Below, in pieces: positions 1 to 7,717 of a DNA stretch of 16,198 bases. The notes beneath the pieces were generated by a model. That model was given only the letters and a program-made list of their open reading frames with translations. It was not told where the DNA came from and did no database searches. Positions within the stretch are counted from its first letter, which is position 1. Every line of letters begins with the position of its first letter. The stretch is from Pelotomaculum sp. (GTDB lineage Bacteria; Bacillota; Desulfotomaculia; Desulfotomaculales; Pelotomaculaceae): NCBI GenBank assembly GCA_022839445.1, contig JALHFC010000016.1:1-16198 (forward strand), written 5' to 3'. A program made the position numbers and the translations under genes.

Positions 1-1161
1 TGGATATAACCGATTTTTATAACAAGGGTATTGTAAATGATTTGATTCCCGCCATTGAAAAGAGGTACCAACAAAAGGACGCCGCGGCCATACAGGCGGT
101 GCAAAAAGAGGTGGAAAAGATAGCCGGCGACCTTGTCCCGATAACCGGCCAGCTTACAGACATACTAAGAGTGCTGGTCACCAGAGACGAAAAAATATTT
201 AATGACGACATGGAATCGGCCGACGTTAATTGCCACAGAGTCATAAACAATTCAACCGTATTCAGTATTATCGCCTTGCTCGCGGGCGCCGTCATGGCCT
301 TCTTTATTACCAGGTCGATCAGGAATCCTATTCTGGCAATGGTAGGCGGCGCAGACAAGTTCGCCCGGGGAGATTTTCCCGGGGAGATTTTACCGGGGAA
401 ATAAAAGTCCGGTCATCTGACGAAATAGGTGATCTGGCCTTGTCCTTAAACAAAATGGCGGCTCAATTGCGCGCGCTTATCTCCGAAGTGATTACAAACG
501 CGCAAGTATTAGCCGCCCACAGCGAGGAATTGGCCGCCTCTAGCCAGGAGGTCAGCGCAACTATTGAAGAGGTGGCGAGTACGACCAATGAAGTAGCGGC
601 AACCGCTGAAAAAGGCGCGGAAAATGCTGATACAGCGGCGAGTGAATCCAGGAAAGCAGTAGATGTTGCCGTATCGGGAGATAAAGCGGTGCAACAAACG
701 GTAGAAAAGATTAATTCTATTTCTAAATCTACAATTGAAGTACAAAAGGCTGTTAAAAACCTAGGTGATCTTTCTACAAAGATGCCGAAGAAGTACGCAA
801 GCTTGCCGAACAATCGGCCAACGCCGCGAAGGAAATTAGCCAGTTAATTAACCACATTCAAGGCGGTGTCGACAACGCTATCTCTTCCATGGAACACGGC
901 ACGAAAGAAGTGAACGAAGGAGTTATGCTGGCCGACAATGCCGGCAAAGCCTTAAAAGGTATTATTGGAGCTGTAAATAAAAGTATCGATGTGGTTGAAG
1001 AAATAGCCAAGGGTTCCAAACAAACTAGTGAGGGGACTAACCAGCTTTTAGACGGCAATGAACAAGTCAACTCGGCTATTCAGCAGATAGCAACAGCAAC
1101 ACAAGAACTAGCCAATATTGCCAATAAATTGCAGATTTCAGTGGATCAATTTAAGGTTTAA
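1..1161 (+). pseudogene. Methyl-accepting chemotaxis protein, 5'-truncated by the window edge and disrupted twice
   Basis: Three reading-frame segments together make one chemoreceptor. Segment one (frame 3, open from the left edge to 404) encodes the end of a four-helix-bundle-like extracellular sensor, a transmembrane helix (STVFSIIALLAGAVMAFFIT) and the start of a HAMP domain. Segment two (about 392-847) continues HAMP (KVRSSDEIGDLALSLNKMAA) into the cytoplasmic coiled coil (SQEVSATIEEVASTTNEVAA). Segment three (from about 783, frame 1) carries AEEVRKLAEQSANAAKEISQ to the C-terminal LQISVDQFKV and a stop at 1161. The first frame change coincides with a 14-bp tandem duplication at 364-391. 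The second coincides with loss of the hairpin tip that normally contacts CheA/CheW (the [19 protein letters not shown]-type stretch). An intact receptor would sense a ligand outside the cell and control CheA. This copy should make only a truncated, non-signalling product. Family assignment is firm; loss of function is inference. Confidence 0.88.
364..391 (+). repeat. 14-bp perfect tandem duplication inside the HAMP coding region
   Basis: The unit cccggggagatttt occurs at 364-377 and again at 378-391. Removing one copy restores an uninterrupted reading K-F-A-R-G-D-F-T-G-E-I-K-V-R across the HAMP domain, so the duplication itself is the frameshift. Fourteen is not a multiple of three. Confidence 0.9.
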
Positions 1162-1165
1162 TCAC

Positions 1166-1205
1166 AAAAGAGCCCTTCCTTTAAAAAGGCAAGGGCTCTT
1201 TTTAT
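1166..1205. terminator. Rho-independent terminator between the converging chemoreceptor and gyrB genes
   Basis: AAAAGAGCCCTT (1166-1177) pairs with AAGGGCTCTTTT (1191-1202) around a 13-nt loop, followed by more T residues. The A-rich left arm and T-rich right arm let it work in both directions. It lies 4 bp after the receptor stop and just beyond the gyrB stop, so it probably ends both transcripts. Confidence 0.85.
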
Positions 1206-1220
1206 TAAGCTTAAAGCTGG

Positions 1221-3134
1221 CTAAATATCTAAGTTTCGCACGGCGCGCGCATTTTCCTGGATAAATTTGCGGCGGGGCTCTACCCTGTCTCCCATTAACA
1301 TCGAAAAAATATCGTCCGCTTCCATCGCGTCTTCCAGGTTTACATGCATTATCGTCCTGGTTTCAGGATTCATGGTTGTTTCCCAAAGCTGTGTGGCGTT
1401 CATTTCTCCAAGGCCTTTGTAGCGCTGGAGGGTTACGCCCTGCCTGCCGATCTTGCTTAGCACTTTCTCCAGTTCAGCGTCGTTATAAACATAATTCTCG
1501 GTTTTCCCCTTCTTCACCCTGTACAAAGGAGGCTGAGCTATAAAAATATATCCCGCTTCCACCAGGGGACGCATATAACGGTAGAAAAATGTAAGCAGCA
1601 GTGTCCTGATGTGAGCGCCGTCTATATCGGCGTCAGACATTAAGATTACCTTGTGATACCTGGCCTTTGAAATGTCAAAATCTTCGCTGACACCTGTTCC
1701 CAAGGCTGTAATCATAGCCCGGATTTCTTCGTTGGCCAGGATTTTATCTAACCTTGCTTTTTCCACATTGAGTATTTTACCACGCAAAGGAAGTATGGCT
1801 TGAAAACGCCTGTCCCTCCCTTGTTTAGCAGAACCCCCGGCGGAATCTCCTTCCACCAGGTATAACTCCGAAACGGACGGGTCCCTTTCTGAGCAGTCAG
1901 CGAGTTTTCCAGGCAGTGCCGAGCTTTCCAAAGCACTTTTACGCCGGGTTAATTCCCTGGCTTTGCGTGCGGCTTCGCGGGCCCGCGAGGCGGTAAGAGA
2001 TTTTTCAATGATTCGTTTTCCTACAGCAGGGTTTTCTTCTAGGAAAATACTTAAGCCTTCGCCGACCACCAGGTCAACTATGCTCCTTACCTCACTGTTA
2101 CCAAGCTTTGTCTTTGTCTGGCCCTCGAATTGCGGTTCCGGTACTTTTACGCTGATAACCGATGTCAGACCTTCTCTAATATCCTCACCGGAGAGATTGG
2201 CGCTGCCGTTTTTTAGCAAGTTATACCTGCGCCCGTAGTCATTTATAACCCTGGTGAGAGCCGCTTTAAAACCGGCCTCGTGGGTGCCGCCATCTACCGT
2301 ATTGATGTTATTGGCGTAAGAAAAAATATTATCGACGCTGTAAGAATCGGTATACTGCAATGATACCTCAACAACAACAAGATCACGTTGTTTTTGAAAG
2401 TATATCGGCTTACTATGCAAAGGCACTTTATTTTTATTCAGGTACTTGACAAAGTCTCTGATACCGCCATCATGCTGGTATGTTACTTCCTGACCGGTAC
2501 GCAGGTCTTTGAGAACAATTTTAACACCCATGTTTAAAAAAGAAAGTTCTCTTAAACGGTGGGCAAGCGTGTCAAGGTTAAAAACAACCTCTTCAAAAAT
2601 TTCCGGATCAGGTTTAAAGCTCACCTTAGTGCCGGTGCTTTTACACTTGCCTGTTTTCTTTAAATCTGTTACCGGAACACCACGGCTAAATTTTTGAAAA
2701 TAAACAAAACCGTCTCTCCTTACTTCGACTTCCAGCCATAGAGAAAGAGCATTTACTACGGAAACGCCGACACCGTGTAATCCCCCGGAAACCTTGTAAC
2801 TGCCGCCGCCAAATTTACCGCCGGCGTGAAGCATGGTTAGCGCAACTTCTACTGCCGGGCGGCCTACTTTAGGGTGGATATCGACAGGTATCCCCCGCCC
2901 GTTATCGGTAACCGTCACGGAATCATCGTTATTTAAAACTACTTCTATCTTATCGCAAAATCCTGCCATGGCCTCGTCAATGCTGTTGTCCACCACTTCA
3001 TAAACAAGGTGATGCAGGCCTTTTTGGCTGGTACTGCCGATATACATGCTGGGCCGGCGCCTGACAGCTTCAAGACCCTCTAGTATTTGAATTTCTTCCG
3101 CCCCGTAGCGATTATTAACGGTACCGTCATTCAA
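1221..3134 (-). CDS. gyrB: DNA gyrase subunit B
   Basis: This is the ATPase subunit of DNA gyrase, which with GyrA introduces negative supercoils ahead of replication forks. The 637-residue length is normal for Gram-positive GyrB. The GHKL ATPase domain shows E46 and N50 in YEVVDNSIDEA, DNGRGI at about 77-82 and the GGLHGVG lid at about 117-123. The TOPRIM domain has EGDSAGG at about 428-434 and the metal-binding DADIDGAH at about 501-508. The C-terminal QRYKGLGEMN motif is present. The start is TTG at 3134, with GAGGGGG 11 nt upstream; no in-frame ATG lies near the conserved N-terminus. It is the last gene of the dnaA-dnaN-recF-remB-gyrB run, 90 bp after remB. Unusually, gyrA does not follow: the next gene downstream is the convergent broken chemoreceptor. 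Confidence 0.98.
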   Translation of the reverse strand: MNDGTVNNRYGAEEIQILEGLEAVRRRPSMYIGSTSQKGLHHLVYEVVDNSIDEAMAGFCDKIEVVLNNDDSVTVTDNGRGIPVDIHPKVGRPAVEVALTMLHAGGKFGGGSYKVSGGLHGVGVSVVNALSLWLEVEVRRDGFVYFQKFSRGVPVTDLKKTGKCKSTGTKVSFKPDPEIFEEVVFNLDTLAHRLRELSFLNMGVKIVLKDLRTGQEVTYQHDGGIRDFVKYLNKNKVPLHSKPIYFQKQRDLVVVEVSLQYTDSYSVDNIFSYANNINTVDGGTHEAGFKAALTRVINDYGRRYNLLKNGSANLSGEDIREGLTSVISVKVPEPQFEGQTKTKLGNSEVRSIVDLVVGEGLSIFLEENPAVGKRIIEKSLTASRAREAARKARELTRRKSALESSALPGKLADCSERDPSVSELYLVEGDSAGGSAKQGRDRRFQAILPLRGKILNVEKARLDKILANEEIRAMITALGTGVSEDFDISKARYHKVILMSDADIDGAHIRTLLLTFFYRYMRPLVEAGYIFIAQPPLYRVKKGKTENYVYNDAELEKVLSKIGRQGVTLQRYKGLGEMNATQLWETTMNPETRTIMHVNLEDAMEADDIFSMLMGDRVEPRRKFIQENARAVRNLDI

Positions 3135-3224
3135 ACCCTTAAATACCCCCTCAAAGCTAAAATTACTGAAAGTTAATTATACCACATAAGCTCAAAGTTT
3201 ACAATAAATTCTAAAGTATATCAG

Positions 3225-3467
3225 TTAAATTTTGCTTTCTTCCCTCTTTTTTAGGGTTATACACGAAATAGGAGACTGAAAAATTTCATATTCAGTGACG
3301 ATGTATGACTTAATCTTGTTTTTGTGATGAGTTTTTTTAATAAATCCCTCATCAGTGGCAATTTCTATGAATTCCTTTGTGATAGGCGCCTTTGTAGTTT
3401 TCACATCTAGAATTGCCACTACATCTTTTTTTGGAACAACCACATCTCTGCCAACGTGTAAAAACAT
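3225..3467 (-). CDS. remB: DUF370 / RemA-RemB family small DNA-binding regulator
   Basis: This 80-residue protein begins MFLHVGRDVVVPKKDVVAIL and matches the DUF370 family in length, start and position. In Bacillus subtilis the paralogue RemA activates matrix and osmoprotection genes by binding DNA as a ring, and remB (yaaB) sits exactly between recF and gyrB. The ATG at 3467 follows a strong AGGAGG site inside the tail of recF, 12 bp after the recF stop, so the two are probably translated from one message. Function in this organism is not known; location and family support the name. Residues beyond about 60 (SPISCITLKKREESKI) look like a variable tail. Confidence 0.88.
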   Translation of the reverse strand: MFLHVGRDVVVPKKDVVAILDVKTTKAPITKEFIEIATDEGFIKKTHHKNKIKSYIVTEYEIFQSPISCITLKKREESKI

Positions 3468-3479
3468 AATTTTTACCTC

Positions 3480-4586
3480 CTAAATATCAATGATCTTACC
3501 GGATTTTACTTTAAAGATTTTTTTTGTGTACCCCTCTATAAAATTAATTTTTTCCTCCCCGCTGGAAGACACGAAAGTTTGCGCCAGGCCACTTACATGT
3601 TTCAACAACTCCTGTCTGCGGTTGCTGTCTAGCTCAAACATGACGTCGTCCAGGATCAGGATCGGGTATTCATCCATCTCTTTGTTCCATTGCTTAATTT
3701 GTGTTATTTTCAGGGTAAGGACAACAGTGCGCTGTTGACCCTGTGAGCCGTATATACGCGCATCCGATCCATTGATCAGAATTAAAAGATCGTCCCTGTG
3801 CGGTCCCATAAGTGAGTGGGCGCGGCTTATTTCATCATCTTCAATAATTTTTAAAGAATTTCTAAATTGGCTGTATATTTCTTCTTCACCGGCGTGGTTT
3901 TTTATCCCTATCGACGAGATATAACGAATGTCAATTTCCTCCGCACCGCCGGTAAAAATACGGTGCAGGCCGCGCGTGGTGGGAACCATTTTTTTTAACA
4001 AATCCATTCTCATAGAGATAATCTTGGCGCCATAACGGCATAATTGTTCGTTCCATACATCCAGTGACCTGTTTTTATTTTTTCTATCCCTGATCTCTTT
4101 TAATAGTTTATTGCGCTGAAAAAGCACCCTATTGTATAGACCTAAAAAGTGGCTGTATTGATTTTTAAAAGGACCAATCTCATAATCCAAAAAGCGCCGC
4201 CTTTCCTGGGGCGACCCTTTGATCATGATCATATCGTCCGGTGTAAATAGTACGACACCAGGCCACTGCATCGGATAACCACGGGTCGAAACCCCGTTTA
4301 CCTCAATTTTTTTATTACCAGGCTGCAGTAACACCTTGACTTCTACACTGCGGCCTTTTGTTTCAAACAGCCCTTTTATATAAGAAAAATTACTTTCCCA
4401 GCTAATTATCTCTTTTTCTTTTACAGTACGGAATGATCTTCCCGTGAGAGCAATAAATATTGATTCCAGAATATTTGTTTTTCCCTGCGCATTGACACCG
4501 GTAATAATATTAAACAACGGGTCCGGTGTTATCACCTGCTTGCCGTAATTTCGAAAATTATTCAATTCCAGGCGCTTTAGAAGCAA
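3480..4586 (-). CDS. recF: DNA replication and repair protein RecF
   Basis: RecF is an SMC-like ATPase of the RecFOR pathway that helps load RecA at single-strand gaps behind stalled forks. From the chosen start the protein has 368 residues, close to the family norm. It shows the N-terminal LKRLELNNFRNYG, Walker A GVNAQGKT (about 30-37), the ABC signature region YGSQGQQRTVVL and Walker B YPILILDDVMFELD. I chose TTG at 4586 because AAGGAG lies 9 nt upstream and the protein then starts where RecF proteins usually do. A longer reading from TTG at 4610 would overlap dnaN by 4 nt but lacks a properly spaced ribosome site. The gene lies directly after dnaN; the S4-domain gene rlbA (yaaA), often found between the two, is absent. 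Confidence 0.96.
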   Translation of the reverse strand: MLLKRLELNNFRNYGKQVITPDPLFNIITGVNAQGKTNILESIFIALTGRSFRTVKEKEIISWESNFSYIKGLFETKGRSVEVKVLLQPGNKKIEVNGVSTRGYPMQWPGVVLFTPDDMIMIKGSPQERRRFLDYEIGPFKNQYSHFLGLYNRVLFQRNKLLKEIRDRKNKNRSLDVWNEQLCRYGAKIISMRMDLLKKMVPTTRGLHRIFTGGAEEIDIRYISSIGIKNHAGEEEIYSQFRNSLKIIEDDEISRAHSLMGPHRDDLLILINGSDARIYGSQGQQRTVVLTLKITQIKQWNKEMDEYPILILDDVMFELDSNRRQELLKHVSGLAQTFVSSSGEEKINFIEGYTKKIFKVKSGKIIDI

Positions 4587-4606
4587 AAATTCGCACTCCT
4601 TTAAAT

Positions 4607-5713
4607 TCAATCTCCACGTAAGCGCACCGGCAATAGCAGGGAAATATATTCCACATCGGAAACAGGCTTGATTATTCCAGGACTAAGTGGTCCGGTAAAC
4701 TCTATATAAGATTCCTCGCTTCCGATTACTTTTAAAATATCGTTTAGATATCTCGCATTGAAAGCAAATTGGAGCTGTTCACCATCACGGGAAGTTTTTA
4801 ATTCTTCGTGGACGTGACCTGCTTCTGTATGAGATGTAACAATGAGTGTGTCGTCGGTGATCTGCATTTTAACTATTGGCGCACCTTCATTGGTAAGAAG
4901 GGCGGCTCTTTTCGTTGCGTCTTGTAATTCACTAGTGTTAATACGGATTTTGGAAATACATTCCCCCGGGACGACCATTTTGTATTTAGGAAATTCACCG
5001 CCAATTAAACGTGAGATTACCAAGGTGTTATCCGTATTAAATAATACCTGGTTCTCGGTAAATGTTAAATCTACTTTTTGTTCAGGTCCAATAATTTTAA
5101 CCAATTCATTAAGAGTCTTTCCGGGAATAATAAATTTTATATTTGAACCTAGGGAGGTTTCCATTAAAATCTTTCGCCATGCTAAACGGTGGGTGTCGGT
5201 AGCTACCAAATGGATGCAACTCTCTTCAATTTCTAAAAGAACGCCTGTAAATACCGGGCGGTTTTCATCTGCCGCTGTCGCAAAAATAACTTGTCGCAAG
5301 GCTTCCGCTAAAACATCGCCCGGCATGTTAAAATGCAAGTCACCGGACGTTAAAACAAAATCAGGGAACTCATCAGCCGGGTAACCGTTGATCTTTGCTT
5401 TTGACTGTCCATATTTAATCTCGACGCTATTGGTGAATGGGTCTGATTCGATAAAAACAGGTAAATCAGGGAGACTCCTTATCAGTTCTATAATTAATTT
5501 GGCAGGGATAACAGATTCACCGTCTTCAATTACTTCAGCAGGAAAAGAACAGCGGATGCCAATTTCTAAATCGGTGGCCGTGAGAAAGACCTTGTCCCCT
5601 TCTGCTTTAAACTTGATGCCGGTTAGGATCGGCAAAGGGTTTTTGGAAGGAACAGCCCGTTGAACAACAAGCAAGGCATTTAAAATTTCTTCTTTAATAC
5701 AGGTAAATTTCAT
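4607..5713 (-). CDS. dnaN: DNA polymerase III beta subunit (sliding clamp)
   Basis: This is the ring-shaped processivity clamp that tethers DNA polymerase III, and many repair proteins, to DNA. The 368-residue protein (MKFTCIKEEILNALLVVQRA onward) covers the three repeated clamp domains. Recognisable pieces are NPLPILTGIKF near the N-terminus, ATDTHRLAWRK in the middle and the conserved C-terminal stretch ending LLPVRLRGD. The start is ATG at 5713, preceded by GGGG at 9-nt spacing; an in-frame ATG 15 nt upstream has no ribosome site. The gene follows dnaA after a 191-bp gap that carries the candidate unwinding element, and its stop lies 20 bp before the recF start. Confidence 0.97.
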   Translation of the reverse strand: MKFTCIKEEILNALLVVQRAVPSKNPLPILTGIKFKAEGDKVFLTATDLEIGIRCSFPAEVIEDGESVIPAKLIIELIRSLPDLPVFIESDPFTNSVEIKYGQSKAKINGYPADEFPDFVLTSGDLHFNMPGDVLAEALRQVIFATAADENRPVFTGVLLEIEESCIHLVATDTHRLAWRKILMETSLGSNIKFIIPGKTLNELVKIIGPEQKVDLTFTENQVLFNTDNTLVISRLIGGEFPKYKMVVPGECISKIRINTSELQDATKRAALLTNEGAPIVKMQITDDTLIVTSHTEAGHVHEELKTSRDGEQLQFAFNARYLNDILKVIGSEESYIEFTGPLSPGIIKPVSDVEYISLLLPVRLRGD

Positions 5714-5728
5714 AATTAAAAACCCCAT

Positions 5729-5757
5729 TTATATATTTATTATTATGTTAATAATTA
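5729..5757. other. AT-rich tract next to the DnaA-trios, candidate duplex unwinding element
   Basis: This stretch between the trio repeats and the dnaN start consists almost only of A and T. It sits on the side of the trios away from the DnaA boxes, where DNA melting is expected in the Bacillus-type origin. The assignment rests on position and composition only. Confidence 0.5.
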
Positions 5758-5759
5758 GT

Positions 5760-5792
5760 TAGTAGTAGTAGGTGCTGTGTTTATGTGAATAA
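5760..5792 (-). other. Candidate oriC basal unwinding system: tandem DnaA boxes plus DnaA-trios
   Basis: On the minus strand 5792-5784 reads TTATTCACA, a full match to the DnaA-box consensus TTATNCACA. Overlapping it by one base, 5784-5776 reads ATAAACACA, a 7-of-9 match in the same orientation. After a 4-nt spacer (5775-5772, GCAC on the minus strand) come four tandem TAG triplets on the plus strand (5760-5771). Read 3' to 5' away from the boxes these are GAT-GAT-GAT-GAT, the DnaA-trio pattern described for Bacillus subtilis, where a DnaA filament grows from the boxes onto the trios and opens the duplex. The AT-rich tract follows. Order and strand agree with the known element. Confidence 0.7.
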
Positions 5793-5806
5793 GTCTTTAA
5801 AAGACT
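5792..5806. repeat. 15-bp palindrome beside the DnaA box
   Basis: AGTCTTT (5792-5798) and AAAGACT (5800-5806) form an odd-centred perfect inverted repeat that touches the strong DnaA box. It could be an operator or an origin-protein site, or simply chance in AT-rich DNA. Confidence 0.45.
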
Positions 5807-5904
5807 GTGTCGTTAATGATTCGAAGTTGTTAGTAAAAATGAGGAAAGAAATATTTTAGAATTTTAGGTGTTTTCATAACTAACATTTTATTAAACAGCC
5901 ATTG

Positions 5905-7233
5905 TTAATTATTCTCGATTCTGTTAATTAAACCTTTAACAACTTCCTGTAAATTAACGTCTTCCTGTAATTCCTTGTGTATTTTGTCGCAAGCGTATAT
6001 TACAGTAGTATGGTCACGACCTCCGAACGCGCCGCCAATTTGAGGCAAAGATAAGGAAGTAAGTTCCCTGGAAAGATACATAGCAATCTGACGCGGATAA
6101 GACGCGCTGCGGGACCTTTTTTTTGAAGTAAAATCTTCAATCCTGATATTGTAAAAGTTAGCCACGATTTCCTGGATCAGTTCAGCAGTAACCGGTCTTG
6201 GTTTGTGGTCCGGTAAAATATCTTTTAAAACATGGGCGGCAGTTTCGGGATTTATTTCTCCCCCGTTAATGGAAGCATGTGCCATGATACGAATTAGGGC
6301 GCCTTCGAGGATACGTATGTTTGAATGGATCTTATCGGCGATAAAAAAAATAGTGTCGTTTGGTATCGTGTAGTTTTCAAGCTGTGCTTTCTTCTGTAAA
6401 ATAGCGATGCGTGTTTCGAAATCAGGGGGTTGTATATCAGTTATCAACCCCCATTCAAAGCGGGAACGGAGTCTGTCTTCCAGTGTGGGAATTTCTTTTG
6501 GTGGGCGGTCGCTGGATATAATTATTTGTCTGTTTGATTCATGTAATGTATTGAAAGTATGGAAAAATTCTTCTTGTGTACGCTCCTTGCCGGCCAAGAA
6601 TTGGATATCATCGATAAGTAAAACGTCTGAACCACGGTATTTATTCCTAAATTCTACCGTGCTATCATCGCGGATAGAGTGAATAAGCTCATTGGTGAAT
6701 TTTTCCGAGGTTAAATATGACACTTTTATTTTATGGTTATTGCCCTGGAGGTGCTGGCCGATAGCGTGCATTAGGTGTGTTTTACCTAAACCAACGCCGC
6801 CGTATATAAACAAAGGGTTGTATGATTTTGCCGGTGAATCGGCAACTGCCAGGCAGGCGGCATGGGTAAAGCGGTTGCTGTTGCCTACTACAAAAGTATC
6901 GAAAGTGTATTTAGGATTTAAACGTGTTAGGTTAAAATCATCGGATTTTTCCGTATGGGCTTGTTGGATATTGGGGATCTCGCTGGAAAGAAGAAACTGA
7001 ACATCAATATCCTTCTTTAAAATATCACAAAAAACATTTTTAAGTAAAGGGGCGTAGCGATCACTAAGCCACCCGCGGGAAAAATTATTGGGGACTTCTA
7101 TGACTACGGTGTTTTCGTGACAATAAAGAGGGTTTAGGGATTTTAACCAAGTTTCAAAAGAATATTTTGTTACGTTTTTCTCCAACACTTTGAGGGATTG
7201 TTCCCAAAGTTCGTTAACATCGCTTTTTAGCAT
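5905..7233 (-). CDS. dnaA: Chromosomal replication initiator protein DnaA
   Basis: DnaA is the AAA+ initiator that binds DnaA boxes, melts the origin and recruits the helicase. The 442-residue protein has domain I (about 1-85, with ELWEQSLKVLEKNVTKYSFETWL), a short linker, and domain III with Walker A GGVGLGKT (145-152) and Walker B LLIDDIQFLAG (205-215). Domain IV carries the DNA-binding signature around LPQIGGAFGGRDHTTVIYAC (396-415). The ATG at 7233 follows AGGTGG at 6-nt spacing. A promoter with a 17-bp spacer lies about 110 bp upstream. Autoregulation by DnaA is common in the family, but I find no consensus box close to this promoter. Confidence 0.98.
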   Translation of the reverse strand: MLKSDVNELWEQSLKVLEKNVTKYSFETWLKSLNPLYCHENTVVIEVPNNFSRGWLSDRYAPLLKNVFCDILKKDIDVQFLLSSEIPNIQQAHTEKSDDFNLTRLNPKYTFDTFVVGNSNRFTHAACLAVADSPAKSYNPLFIYGGVGLGKTHLMHAIGQHLQGNNHKIKVSYLTSEKFTNELIHSIRDDSTVEFRNKYRGSDVLLIDDIQFLAGKERTQEEFFHTFNTLHESNRQIIISSDRPPKEIPTLEDRLRSRFEWGLITDIQPPDFETRIAILQKKAQLENYTIPNDTIFFIADKIHSNIRILEGALIRIMAHASINGGEINPETAAHVLKDILPDHKPRPVTAELIQEIVANFYNIRIEDFTSKKRSRSASYPRQIAMYLSRELTSLSLPQIGGAFGGRDHTTVIYACDKIHKELQEDVNLQEVVKGLINRIENN

Positions 7234-7339
7234 GTCAAACCACCTGAGTTATATTATATTATATAAAAAATTGCCATTGTTAACAGGTTAAAAATAATTT
7301 AATATACAGGTTGTTAGTTAAATTTAATCCTACGAAAAG

Positions 7340-7368
7340 ATCATAGCAAATTTTGCTTTTGTTATCAA
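7340..7368 (-). promoter_or_regulatory. Probable SigA-type promoter of dnaA with a palindrome in its spacer
   Basis: On the minus strand the -35 box TTGATA (7368-7363) and -10 box TATGAT (7345-7340) are separated by exactly 17 bp. The spacer and the edge of the -10 box contain AGCAAA-A-TTTGCT, a perfect 13-bp odd-centred palindrome (7357-7345). The transcript would carry a leader of about 100 nt ahead of dnaA. The palindrome could be a regulator site. Confidence 0.7.
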
Positions 7369-7400
7369 CTTACTTTTTTGTACCGGGCAACACGGTTGTC

Positions 7401-7429
7401 TTGACGTTGAAAAATGATTACTATATAAT
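7401..7429 (+). promoter_or_regulatory. SigA-type promoter of the rpmH-rnpA-yidD-yidC-jag operon
   Basis: TTGACG (7401-7406) and a perfect TATAAT (7424-7429) are spaced by 17 bp, 63 bp before the rpmH start codon. This is the strongest promoter-like sequence I see in the window, fitting the high expression expected for a ribosomal-protein gene. Confidence 0.82.
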
Positions 7430-7492
7430 GGGTAGTGTGTGTTTAGCTACTGGTAGCTAAAAAAGAATTTTTAAAGTGAGGATGTGTGTAAC

Positions 7493-7627
7493 ATGAAACG
7501 TACCTATCAGCCGAAAGCACGCAAACACAAGAAAATGCACGGCTTCTTAAAAAGAATGTCGACCAACGCCGGAAGGAACATAATTAAACGAAGGAGAGCA
7601 AAAGGAAGAAAAAGGTTGTCTGCATGA
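7493..7627 (+). CDS. rpmH: 50S ribosomal protein L34
   Basis: This 44-residue, strongly basic protein starts MKRTYQPKARKHKKMHGFLK and ends AKGRKRLSA. Those are the canonical ends of L34, a small protein of the large ribosomal subunit. GTGAGG precedes the ATG at a somewhat long spacing. It is the first gene of the operon diverging from dnaA, a position conserved across bacteria. Confidence 0.97.
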   Translation: MKRTYQPKARKHKKMHGFLKRMSTNAGRNIIKRRRAKGRKRLSA

Positions 7628-7717
7628 GGCCGCTGAACATAAGTGGCCTCTATAACTGTATGTAAACGAAATATACCGTGTAGTACAGGGGATTTTGATT
7701 TGACGGCTGGAAAGAAC

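Larger units (their letters stand above)
7234..7492. other. dnaA-rpmH intergenic region, part of the origin zone
   Basis: This 259-bp gap holds the divergent dnaA and rpmH promoters, a TATATAATATAATATAA-type run at about 7249-7265 next to the dnaA start, and a 13-bp palindrome (7345-7357). Its only near-consensus DnaA box is TTACACACA on the minus strand (7491-7483, one mismatch), just before rpmH; TTATCAACT (7362-7370) has two mismatches. A clear DnaA-box cluster is therefore missing here, unlike the dnaA-dnaN side. Confidence 0.6.

Noticed and set aside
4842..5384. 180-residue plus-strand open frame
   Set aside because: It lies fully antisense to dnaN, with low-complexity serine/leucine-rich content and no recognisable domain.
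7362..7370. TTATCAACT as a DnaA box
   Set aside because: It has two mismatches to TTATNCACA and coincides with the -35 region of the dnaA promoter, so it is not supported as a box.
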